Assembly: GCA_013697735.1 (NCBI GenBank)
Contig: JACCWH010000167.1
Location: forward strand, 1-35,888
Direction: 5' to 3'
Source of the DNA: Trueperaceae bacterium
Lineage (GTDB): Bacteria; Deinococcota; Deinococci; Deinococcales; Trueperaceae
Length of the DNA stretch: 35,888 bases
A program made the translations under genes and the position numbers. The notes under the pieces are model-generated. The model had not been told where the DNA came from and searched no databases. It was given only the letters and a program-made list of their open reading frames with translations. Shown piece by piece: positions 17,814-24,731 of this stretch (its first letter is position 1; each line of letters opens with the position of its first letter).

Positions 17814-19675
17814 CGGAGCACACGGTAGCCTACGTCGCCCCCCACCTCCGCCTCCTCGGCGCCGGTGTCGCCCCAGAGTTCGGCCATCTCGACCGATTCG
17901 GCGACGACCTCCTCGAGCGTGCCGGCCGCGGCGATCCGACCCCCTGCCATCACGATCACCCGATCGGCTCGCTCGAGCGCCGCACGCCGATGTGACACCA
18001 CGAGACAGGTGACGATCCGCTCCCGACGACTCGCCCACAGGCCGTCCCAGAGGCGGCGCTCGGTGTCGACGTCGAGCGCGCTCGACAGGTCGTCGAACAC
18101 GAGCAGTTCGGCGTCGCGCATGAACATGCGGGCCGCGGCCGAACGCTGCACCTGGCCGCCGGAGAGACGCACCCCGCGGGAGCCGACCTCGGTGTCGAGC
18201 CCGCCGTGCAGCACGTCGATGTCGCGCTCCAAGACGGCGAGTCGGATCGCGGCGGCGAGCGCCGCATCGCCGCCGGGGCTCCCCATCGTCACGTTCTCAC
18301 GCAGGGTATCGGAGAAGAGCCGTGGGACCTGACTCGTGTAGGCGCTGCGCGGTGGTACGAACCAGGCCGCCGGGTCGTCGACGAGGACGTCGTTCCACCA
18401 GATCTCACCACCCTCGTGCGGGACGAGCCCCATGAGGGCGCGCACCAGCGTCGACTTCCCCGACCCGACACGGCCGGTGACCACCGTGAACGAACCTCGC
18501 TCGAGTTCGAAGGAGGCGTCGTCGAGCGCGAGCGACCCGTCGGCGTGGCGAGCGCGCAACGCTTGGACCCGTAGCCGCTCGAGCGGTTCGGCGCGAGGTC
18601 GCGCGTCCACGAATGGCGGCATCGCGGCGCGTAGCGACAGATCGACGTCGGCGACGACGACCTCGGGTCCCGCGTCACCGAGGAGGTCGCTCAGTCGGTC
18701 GAAGGCGACGCCCGTACGCTTGTGCTGCACCATCAAGGCGCCCATGAAGGAGATGGTGCTCGTGAGCCGCGGCAGGAAGGTGACGAAGAGTGCGAAGTCG
18801 CCGACGGTGAAGGTCCCCCGCCCCATCGCGCCAGCGCCGAGCAGCAGGATCACGCCGGTGGCGACGTGGACCATGTTGTCGTTCAGCGACTTGAAGAGCT
18901 CGGCCAACAGCGAGTCACGCAGCGCAGCGCGCCGCCGCGTCACGTTCAGGCGCTCGAACTCGGCCAGCACCGCCTCCTCGCGCCCCGCCCCCTGCACGGC
19001 CTGCACGGCGTTGAACGTCTCGCCCAAGAAATCCGTGACGCGACCGGTCGCCTCGCGCATCTCGCGCCGCACGCGCCGGATGTGAGGGCGCAGGAGGTTG
19101 GAGAAGACGAGCGTGAACCCGAGCGGCAGGCAGATGAGCGCCGTCATGAGCGGATCGACGCGGAACATCACGGCGAGCGCGATCACCGCGAAGAGCCCGA
19201 ATCCCCAGACGTCGACGAGGTGCTCGATGTACTCGCCGATGTCGTTCACGTCGTCCCGGAAACGGCTGATCGCCTCCGACGGCGAGTCCGGCAGTCGGCG
19301 CGATCCCGGTGCGGTGAGGAGGTAGCCGAGGAGGTTGCGCCGCATCATCGAGACGAGCTCCGCCCAATAGCTCGACCAGACCCAGACACCGAGCGCCAGC
19401 GCGCCGATGCGAGCCATGTCGACCGACAGCACCAGCGCCAGGAAGGTCCACGCGCTCGCCGTCGCCGCACCCTGGCCCGAGAGCGCGTCGAAGATGCCCT
19501 TCATGAACAGGCCCAGCAGCACGGGTGAACCGTGCACGACGATCCAGACCGAGACGTTGAGCGCCAGGAGGGCGGGGCGGTGGCGCGCGAGTTCGAACAC
19601 GAGGGCGAGCGGATTGCCGCCACGGTGCGCGCTCGCTCCCTGTGCACTCGGCGTGGGGGGTGACGACGTGGTCAT
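17810..19675 (-). CDS. ABC exporter half-transporter, subunit 2 (degenerate Walker B Glu)
   Basis: The 621-aa product has an N-terminal six-helix exporter domain (about residues 25-325) and a C-terminal ATPase. Walker A is GRVGSGKST (401-409), the signature is a canonical LSGGQ (504-508) and the switch His is H562. Walker B ends LLVFDDLSSALD, so the catalytic base position is Asp529 instead of Glu. That substitution usually marks one half of an asymmetric heterodimeric exporter. About 35 residues before the ATPase (VDLSLRAAMPPFVDARPR) form an atypical linker. The ATG at 19675 overlaps the stop of subunit 1 (ATGA), and its own stop overlaps the start of the phosphorylase-kinase-like gene (ATGA). 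Confidence 0.92.
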   Translation of the reverse strand: MTTSSPPTPSAQGASAHRGGNPLALVFELARHRPALLALNVSVWIVVHGSPVLLGLFMKGIFDALSGQGAATASAWTFLALVLSVDMARIGALALGVWVWSSYWAELVSMMRRNLLGYLLTAPGSRRLPDSPSEAISRFRDDVNDIGEYIEHLVDVWGFGLFAVIALAVMFRVDPLMTALICLPLGFTLVFSNLLRPHIRRVRREMREATGRVTDFLGETFNAVQAVQGAGREEAVLAEFERLNVTRRRAALRDSLLAELFKSLNDNMVHVATGVILLLGAGAMGRGTFTVGDFALFVTFLPRLTSTISFMGALMVQHKRTGVAFDRLSDLLGDAGPEVVVADVDLSLRAAMPPFVDARPRAEPLERLRVQALRARHADGSLALDDASFELERGSFTVVTGRVGSGKSTLVRALMGLVPHEGGEIWWNDVLVDDPAAWFVPPRSAYTSQVPRLFSDTLRENVTMGSPGGDAALAAAIRLAVLERDIDVLHGGLDTEVGSRGVRLSGGQVQRSAAARMFMRDAELLVFDDLSSALDVDTERRLWDGLWASRRERIVTCLVVSHRRAALERADRVIVMAGGRIAAAGTLEEVVAESVEMAELWGDTGAEEAEVGGDVGYRVLR

Positions 19676-21528
19676 GCGAGCTCCTTGAGATTCGTGTCGA
19701 GACCGCGCCCCGCAAGACCGCGCCCCGCCGCGCGCAGGCGCGCGTAGCGCGAGGACGGATCGGCGGCGAGGCGAGCGCGGCCGCCATGCTCGACCACCCG
19801 GCCGCGCTCGAGCACCATCACCTCGTCCGCGCGTTCGACCGTCTCCAATCGGTGGGCGATGATGATCGCGGTGCGTCCGTGCAGCAGGCGCTCCACGCAG
19901 CGCTCGAGGTGGCGTTCGGTGACGGGGTCGAGGCGCGACGAGGGTTCGTCGAGAATCACCAGCCCGGGGTCCTTGAGAAAGACTCGCGCAAGCGCGAGGA
20001 GCTGCGCCTCGCCCGCGGAGAGATTCCCTCCGCCGGCCCTGATATGCGTGTCGAGGCCGTCGGGGAGCGCGGCGAACCAATCACCGAGGCCGACGTCCTC
20101 GAGGACCTCGAGCAACCGCGCATCGTCGAGGGTGCCGTCGAAGAACGAGAGGTTCTGTCGCACGCTCGCCTGGAAGAGCTGCACGTCTTGCGTCACCATG
20201 CCGACACATGCGCGGAGGGCTCCGAGCTCGGCGTCCACCGTGGCGACGCCCGCGATCGAGACGACGCCCTCGCTCGGGTCGTAGAACCGGAAGAGCAGGC
20301 GCGTGAGCGTCGTCTTGCCGCTCCCGGTACGACCGAGCAGGCCGAGCACCCGTCCGGGGGCGAGGCGGAAGTCGACGCCGTCGAGGATGGGTGCAGCCTC
20401 GGGATCGGCGTCGGCGTAGCCGAAGCGCACGCCTTCGAAACGGACCTCGAGTGGTCCGCTCGGCAGCGCTCGACCGGCCACAGTAGCGAGCGTGCTCCGC
20501 GTCGCGAAGAGCTCGTCCACGCGGCCGATGCTGGCACCCGCGCGCTGCAGTTGCTGCATCTGCTGCGTGATCTGCTCGATCGGCGCCTGCAGCATGAGCA
20601 GGTACTGGAAGACCATGTACCCCGTACCGACCGTGATCGCGCCGATCGTGACGAGGTGGATGGAGGTCCCGAGCGTCACGAGGCTACCGAGCACGAAGAG
20701 GCCGTAGGTCGAGAGCCATACGATCGAGCGGCGCACCCAGGCGCGTCGCGTGTCGAAGAAGAACGTCCGGACCGGGCGCAGGAAACGATGCATGGCGTGG
20801 GCGCCGCCGCCGTTGGCGCGCACGTCCTCGATGCCGGCCAGGCGCTCCTCGATGAAGCCGAACAGCTTCGCATTCGCTTCGCGTTCGAGTTGCGTGGCAT
20901 GAACGGCCACCTCTCGCGTGCGCGCCAGGACGGCGATCTCGACGACGGTGAAGAGGGTGAGCGCCAGGCCGATGAAGACGTTCTCGATCCAGAGGACGGT
21001 GAGGATTCCGAGCAGGAGGAGGAGACCGCCGATCACGCGAACCGAGAATTGCGAGAAGAAGTCCGACAGCGCCGTCACGTCGCCGTCGATGCGCTCGATC
21101 ATTTCCCCCGCCGTACGGCTCTTGTGGAAGCCGAGGTCGAGCGCGAGGCAGTGGCGCGCCAGGTCCTGCCGCAAGAAGTTGGTCGCCGTCCACCCGACCG
21201 CCGCTCCGACGTAGGTCGCTCCCGCGCTCAGCACCTGCGTCGCGAGGGCTACCGCCAGGAACGCCAGGGCAAGGCCGATGAGTCCGCCAGTGGCCCACCA
21301 CACGGGATCGGCCACGAGGGCGGCGGCGGTGACGGCGTCGCCTCGCGCGCCGGCCGAGGCGGTATCGATGAAGCGGCGAAGGATCTGTGGCACGAGCAGC
21401 TGGAGGCCGATGCTCGTCAGGAGGAGCAGCGCCAGGGCGGTGGCGGCGCGCCACTGGGGAGCGAGGTAGCGCCGGAGCATCGCGCCGTAGCGCGTGGTGG
21501 AGGGCGGTGACGTTCGGTCGGGGGTCAT
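19672..21528 (-). CDS. ABC exporter half-transporter, subunit 1
   Basis: The 618-aa product is a transmembrane-ATPase fusion of the multidrug/lipid exporter type. The six-helix domain covers about residues 25-330. The ATPase has Walker A GRTGSGKTT (399-407), signature LSAGE (503-507; the usual GGQ is altered), Walker B LVILDEPSS with the catalytic Glu528 intact, and the switch His559. With subunit 2 (Asp at the base position, canonical signature) this makes a complementary asymmetric pair with one complete ATP site, as in BmrCD or TM287/288. The ATG at 21528 has a GAGGGA SD 5 nt upstream. It is the first structural gene behind the 21529-21868 leader. Confidence 0.93.
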   Translation of the reverse strand: MTPDRTSPPSTTRYGAMLRRYLAPQWRAATALALLLLTSIGLQLLVPQILRRFIDTASAGARGDAVTAAALVADPVWWATGGLIGLALAFLAVALATQVLSAGATYVGAAVGWTATNFLRQDLARHCLALDLGFHKSRTAGEMIERIDGDVTALSDFFSQFSVRVIGGLLLLLGILTVLWIENVFIGLALTLFTVVEIAVLARTREVAVHATQLEREANAKLFGFIEERLAGIEDVRANGGGAHAMHRFLRPVRTFFFDTRRAWVRRSIVWLSTYGLFVLGSLVTLGTSIHLVTIGAITVGTGYMVFQYLLMLQAPIEQITQQMQQLQRAGASIGRVDELFATRSTLATVAGRALPSGPLEVRFEGVRFGYADADPEAAPILDGVDFRLAPGRVLGLLGRTGSGKTTLTRLLFRFYDPSEGVVSIAGVATVDAELGALRACVGMVTQDVQLFQASVRQNLSFFDGTLDDARLLEVLEDVGLGDWFAALPDGLDTHIRAGGGNLSAGEAQLLALARVFLKDPGLVILDEPSSRLDPVTERHLERCVERLLHGRTAIIIAHRLETVERADEVMVLERGRVVEHGGRARLAADPSSRYARLRAAGRGLAGRGLDTNLKELA

Positions 21529-21626
21529 GGTCTTCCCTCGGGAGGCGCGCCGGGCGATGGCGCCCGGTGGGTCGATCGGGGGTCGGTGGCGGGGGCCCCG
21601 ATCGCGTCGCTACGTGCAAAGGCACG

Positions 21627-21662
21627 AAAAAACGACCGTGGGCCTCGGGGGGCCCACGGTCG
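21627..21662 (-). terminator. Intrinsic terminator / attenuator upstream of the ABC exporter
   Basis: On the minus strand, CGACCGTGGGCC (21662-21651) and GGCCCACGGTCG (21644-21633) form a perfect 12-bp helix with a 6-nt loop, followed at once by six T (21632-21627). It can only work for minus-strand transcription. It lies 24 nt after the stop of leader ORF2 and 99 nt before the ABC start, so it sits inside the operon leader rather than at a gene end. It could also stop read-through from the META-type gene upstream. Confidence 0.9.
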
Positions 21663-21686
21663 CGGTCGTCGTACTCGGCTCGGCGT

Positions 21687-21785
21687 CTAGCCGGCAGACC
21701 ACTCCCTGGGCACCGCGTTCGCGGGCGCGGCGGCGCCGCGCGCACGAAGCAGCATGGTGAGGTGGAGGGGGGCCCGCTCTATCAT
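21687..21785 (-). CDS. Leader peptide 2 (32 aa) of the ABC exporter operon
   Basis: ATG at 21785 opens a 32-codon frame beginning MIERAPLHLTMLLRARGAAA and ending REWSAG. Its first ten residues match leader peptide 1 except D to E. The ATG overlaps the stop of ORF1 (ATGA, 21782-21785), so ribosomes could reinitiate. The last codons (RNA of 21711-21697, GCCCAGGGAGUGGUC) can pair with the terminator's first arm (UGGGC plus GACC, 9 bp around an internal loop), a candidate antiterminator. A ribosome stalled early in the frame would leave that segment free, whereas one finishing the frame would cover it. Expression and function are inferred. Confidence 0.5.
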   Translation of the reverse strand: MIERAPLHLTMLLRARGAAAPANAVPREWSAG

Positions 21786-21833
21786 GTCGGAAACAGCTTG
21801 GTGAGGTGGAGGGGGGCCCGGTCTATCATGTCG
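21746..21833. repeat. Tandem 44-bp duplication encoding twin leader peptides
   Basis: Units 21746-21789 and 21790-21833 are adjacent direct repeats of 44 bp differing at only three positions. The longest shared block (35 bp, 21755-21789 and 21799-21833) has a single mismatch. On the minus strand each unit carries ATGATAGA(C/G)CGGGCCCCCC and therefore one leader-peptide start. The GGGCCC in each copy recurs in the terminator hairpin downstream. Confidence 0.95.
21782..21829 (-). CDS. Leader peptide 1 (15 aa) of the ABC exporter operon
   Basis: ATG at 21829 encodes MIDRAPLHLTKLFPT then TGA. It begins 10 nt after the -10 hexamer, so the mRNA has a leader of only about 2-4 nt and no SD; translation would be of the leaderless kind. 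Its stop overlaps the start of leader peptide 2. The RAPLHLT core conserved between the copies is the natural candidate for a ribosome-arrest sequence. Confidence 0.5.
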   Translation of the reverse strand: MIDRAPLHLTKLFPT

Positions 21834-21839
21834 AGCCGG

Positions 21840-21868
21840 AGTGTAGCGGGCGACACGTTCGTTGTCAA
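21840..21868 (-). promoter_or_regulatory. Consensus sigma-70-type promoter of the ABC exporter operon
   Basis: The minus strand reads TTGACA (21868-21863), 17 nt, then TACACT (21845-21840). A full -35 match at ideal spacing is rare in this window; the only other one precedes the aspS leader. The start point should be near 21832. It lies just downstream of the META-type gene's stop at 21888. Confidence 0.85.
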
Positions 21869-21887
21869 GCGACGCAACCGGGCTCCC

Positions 21888-23033
21888 TCAGGGACAGAGT
21901 TCGCCCGGTCCGACGATGCTCCGACCGCCGCGCCAGCAGCGCGTCGTGACGCTCACCGCCAGGACGTGCCACACGCCCTCGTCGTCGGGAGCGAGCACGA
22001 CGTCGGTCCGTACGCCGCGCACGCTGTCGTCGAGAAACCCGTCCTCGTCGATACGGATCAGCGTCGAGGTCGGCGCCTCGGCACGGTCGTCTCGTCGCTC
22101 GATGTCGACTCGGGGGGCGCCACGCGAGTCGATGAACGCCAGAGACACCCGGATCGGGTCGTGCACCCACCGCTCGCCCCCCGCTGCAGCGCGCCGGAGG
22201 AGCGCGTCGAATGCGCCGACCTCGGGGTCGTCGGGCCCCTGCGTCCAGGTGAGGCGGGCGTCCGTGGTCCGAGCCCCGAAGCGGAGCCGGAGCGTCTCAC
22301 CCGCGAAGCCGACACCATCTCCGTAGAACGTGACGCGAGTCGCCTCCGCGAGCGCCGCGAGCACGACCCGCTCCTGCTCCATGACGTCGTGGTCGCACAC
22401 CCTGCTGCCGATCTCGAGCGGACCGATGGCGACGTGCTCCTCGTCGAACGAGATCGGCCCCGAGAAGGCGTTGCACCCGGTGGTGCCCTCGATGTGGCTG
22501 CCCGCCGAACGAACCACGAACAGAACGTCGATGAGGGGGAGCGGGTCGCGCATGGCCGCGAGCGCACCGTAGCGCTCCAGGACCCACTCGGCGCCTCCGA
22601 GCGGGAGCTCCGCGAGCACGCGCAACAGCGTCCAGGACGCCGCCTCGATCGCCTCAGCGGCGTCGATCGTCTCGGCGTCGTCGGTGGTCACATCGCGTCC
22701 GGAGCGGTGCTCCACGAGCACGACCGTGGCAAACCCCATGCGATGCGCGAACCCCTCGATCGTCCCACCGAAGGGCGCCCAGTCCCCCTCCCCCGCCCGA
22801 CGCACCTCGAAGCACCGGCGCGGCACGACGTCGTCGCACGGCACGGTGCGTGGTCCGATCTCCAGCACGGCGACGCGCCGATCGAGCGCGCCGTCGACCG
22901 CGGGCTCGAGGGGCGACGGTTCGCCAGCCGACCACGCGACGCCCCCCCAGGCGGCGCCCGCCCAGAGCGCGAACAACGCCAGCAGCGTCGCGCGGCCGTT
23001 CGGCCGCCGTCCCGTCCCCCACTCGAGCGACAT
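21888..23033 (-). CDS. DUF4377/META-domain exported protein
   Basis: The 381-aa product has an N-terminal hydrophobic segment (residues about 15-35, ATLLALFALWAGAAWGGVAW) that should anchor or export it; no lipobox Cys is seen. Residues about 53-115 (VLEIGPRTVPCDDVVPRRCFEVR, then GTIEGFAHRMGFATVVLVE) resemble DUF4377. Residues about 175-235 resemble a META/HslJ domain (GTTGCNAFSGPISFDEEHVAI, then RVCDHDVMEQE). HslJ-type domains are tied to stress and antibiotic tolerance. The last 130 residues, ending in a Cys-containing TTRCWRGGRSIVGPGELC, are unrecognised. The ATG at 23033 has TAGACT 5 nt before it and no SD, so it is probably leaderless. It is divergent from thiP with 76 bp between. Confidence 0.7.
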   Translation of the reverse strand: MSLEWGTGRRPNGRATLLALFALWAGAAWGGVAWSAGEPSPLEPAVDGALDRRVAVLEIGPRTVPCDDVVPRRCFEVRRAGEGDWAPFGGTIEGFAHRMGFATVVLVEHRSGRDVTTDDAETIDAAEAIEAASWTLLRVLAELPLGGAEWVLERYGALAAMRDPLPLIDVLFVVRSAGSHIEGTTGCNAFSGPISFDEEHVAIGPLEIGSRVCDHDVMEQERVVLAALAEATRVTFYGDGVGFAGETLRLRFGARTTDARLTWTQGPDDPEVGAFDALLRRAAAGGERWVHDPIRVSLAFIDSRGAPRVDIERRDDRAEAPTSTLIRIDEDGFLDDSVRGVRTDVVLAPDDEGVWHVLAVSVTTRCWRGGRSIVGPGELCP

Positions 23034-23038
23034 GTGGG

Positions 23039-23044
23039 AGTCTA
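23039..23044 (-). promoter_or_regulatory. -10 element (TAGACT) of the META-type gene
   Basis: The minus strand reads TAGACT ending 5 nt before the ATG at 23033; no SD. The identical hexamer precedes thiP and thiQ. Confidence 0.6.
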
Positions 23045-23097
23045 CCGCGCACCCCCGTGGTGGCCAGCGCGAGGGCGGGAGGGGCCCCACACCGCCG

Positions 23098-23103
23098 TAG
23101 ACT
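23098..23103 (+). promoter_or_regulatory. -10 element (TAGACT) of thiP, leaderless type
   Basis: TAGACT ends 6 nt before the ATG at 23110; no SD and no THI box between 23034 and 23109. Confidence 0.6.
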
Positions 23104-23109
23104 GACCCG

Positions 23110-24708
23110 ATGCGCCGCCCCCTCCTCGCCCACGTCGCCGGAGCGGTGGTGGCCGGTGTACTCGCCCTCGGGATCGGTGTGCCGTGGTGGGCGTTGCTGC
23201 GCGAAGCGGGAGCCGGAGCGGGATGGGGTGTGCTGGTCGAGGAGCGGATCCTCGGCCGCCTGGCGTACACCGCGGGGCAAGCGTTCGCCTCGACGCTCCT
23301 CGCGGTACTCCTCGGCCTGCCGGCGGCGATCGCGTTCGGTACCGTTCGCGTCCCCGGCGCGCGGGTCTGGCGCGCGCTCTTCACCGTCCCGTTCGTGATG
23401 CCGAGTGTGGTGGCGGCGATCGCACTCCTGGCGTGGGTCGGCCCGAGGGGTCTCCTCCCGCTCGACCTCCGCGACACCATCTGGATCGTGCTGCTCGCGC
23501 ACGCGACCTACAACGTCGGCATCGTGGTGCGGGTGGTGGGGGGGTACCTCGAGGGACTCGCACCACGATTGCACGAGGCGGCGGCCGTACTGGGCGCGCA
23601 CGGGTGGGCGCGCCTGCTGCGCGTGACGCTCCCGGTGGCGGCGCCGGCGGTCCTGGCGGCCGCGACCCTCGTCTTCGTCTTCTGCTTCACCTCCTTCGGC
23701 GTGATCATGATCCTCGCGCCTGCTCCCGCCTTCGCGACGCTCGAGGTCGAGGTCTACCGCGCCGCCGCACGGCGGGTCGACCTCGTGGAGGCGGCGGCGC
23801 TCGCGACCCTGCAGCTCGTGGTGGTGATGTCGCTCGTCGTGCTCTACACCCGCTGGCAGCGCGGTCTCGCACATCGGGTGCAGCGGAGCGCGGCGCCCCC
23901 GCCCCCGCCGCGGGGTCGCGCATCGTGGGCCCTCGTGGGCGTCTCGGTGGCGCTGGCGGGCATCGCGACGCTGGCACCGCCCGCGGCGTTGGCGGTGCAG
24001 GCGTTCATCCCGCCCGGGGCCTCGGCGCCGACGCTCGCGGCCTTCGAGGGTGTGATGGGGCGCTCGAGCGTGATCGGGCTCACCGACGGCCAGAGCGCGC
24101 TGCGGAACTCACTCGCGATCGCGAGCGCGGCGACGGCCCTCGCGCTCCTCCTCGGCACGACCGCCGCGTACGCGATCGTGCGCGGCGGCTGGACCGCGCT
24201 CGACGCGCTCACGCTGCTCCCCCTGGCTACGAGCGCGGTGACGCTCGGGTTGGGCGTGCTCCTGTCGTACCCCGGCGTCGCCGCCGCACCGGCCGCCATC
24301 CCGGTCGCGCACGCGCTCCTCGCCTTCCCCTTCGTGGCGCGGGTGCTCGTGAGCGGTTGGCGAGGACTCGAAGGGAGCCTCGCGCCGGCGGCCGCGAGCC
24401 TCGGCGCGTCTCCCGCACGCACCCTCTGGCGCGTCGAGCTCCCGCTCCTCGCGCCGGCGATCCTGAGCGCGACGGGCTTCGCCCTGGCGATCTCGCTCGG
24501 GGAATTCGGCGCGACGCTGGTACTCCGACGCCCCGAGACGGCCACGCTCCCGATCGCGATCTTCGAGCGCCTCGGTCGCCCGGGCGCGGCACACTACGCC
24601 GAGGCGCTCGCACTCGCCTTCGTTCTCCTGGCGCTCACCGCGATGGTCGTGCTGCTCTTCGAGATCCTGGCGCGGCGGCGGGGTGGTGCCGTGGCCGGCG
24701 AACTCTAG
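23110..24708 (+). CDS. thiP: Thiamine ABC transporter permease
   Basis: The 532-aa inner-membrane protein carries two fused binding-protein-dependent permease domains with about 12 helices, the length and layout of ThiP/FbpB-type permeases. Each half has the ATPase-coupling EAA loop: EAAAVLGAHGWARLLRVTLP near residue 156 and AAASLGASPARTLWRVELPL near residue 428. Assignment to thiamine rather than iron rests on the downstream ATPase and thiamine pyrophosphokinase and on a thiamine-type binding protein elsewhere in the window. The ATG at 23110 has a TAGACT -10 just upstream and no SD. It is followed by thiQ after 23 bp that contain a second -10. Confidence 0.87.
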   Translation: MRRPLLAHVAGAVVAGVLALGIGVPWWALLREAGAGAGWGVLVEERILGRLAYTAGQAFASTLLAVLLGLPAAIAFGTVRVPGARVWRALFTVPFVMPSVVAAIALLAWVGPRGLLPLDLRDTIWIVLLAHATYNVGIVVRVVGGYLEGLAPRLHEAAAVLGAHGWARLLRVTLPVAAPAVLAAATLVFVFCFTSFGVIMILAPAPAFATLEVEVYRAAARRVDLVEAAALATLQLVVVMSLVVLYTRWQRGLAHRVQRSAAPPPPPRGRASWALVGVSVALAGIATLAPPAALAVQAFIPPGASAPTLAAFEGVMGRSSVIGLTDGQSALRNSLAIASAATALALLLGTTAAYAIVRGGWTALDALTLLPLATSAVTLGLGVLLSYPGVAAAPAAIPVAHALLAFPFVARVLVSGWRGLEGSLAPAAASLGASPARTLWRVELPLLAPAILSATGFALAISLGEFGATLVLRRPETATLPIAIFERLGRPGAAHYAEALALAFVLLALTAMVVLLFEILARRRGGAVAGEL

Positions 24709-24718
24709 TTGTCGCCGG

Positions 24719-24724
24719 TAGACT
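24719..24724 (+). promoter_or_regulatory. -10 element (TAGACT) of thiQ, leaderless type
   Basis: TAGACT ends 7 nt before the ATG at 24732 in the thiP-thiQ gap, suggesting thiQ also has its own leaderless transcript. Confidence 0.55.
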
Positions 24725-24731
24725 GCACGCG

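Larger units (their letters stand above)
21529..21868 (-). promoter_or_regulatory. ABC-exporter leader: promoter, twin leader peptides, attenuator
   Basis: This 340-bp gene-free stretch holds, in transcription order, a consensus promoter (21840-21868), two overlapping mini-ORFs inside a 44-bp tandem duplication (21687-21829), a GC-rich hairpin inside ORF2 (arms 21736-21741 and 21725-21730), an intrinsic terminator (21627-21662), a further 7-bp hairpin (21550-21567), and the SD of ABC subunit 1. The predicted transcript start is near 21832, giving a leader of about 300 nt. The layout is that of ribosome-mediated transcription attenuation. Confidence 0.7.

Noticed and set aside
21627-21662. The 12-bp hairpin as a plus-strand terminator
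   Set aside because: The T-run exists only on the minus strand; on the plus strand the hairpin is followed by CGGTCGTCG and no gene ends nearby.
21746-21833. Tandem 44-bp repeat as a CRISPR remnant or mobile-element footprint
   Set aside because: The units are directly adjacent with no spacers, no cas genes or transposase are near, and both copies encode a shared peptide in frame with a promoter and terminator.
23184-24731. Open frame extending upstream of thiQ through thiP
   Set aside because: The upstream part is an Arg/Gly-rich shadow of thiP in another frame. The real ThiQ starts at 24732 with a -10 beside it.
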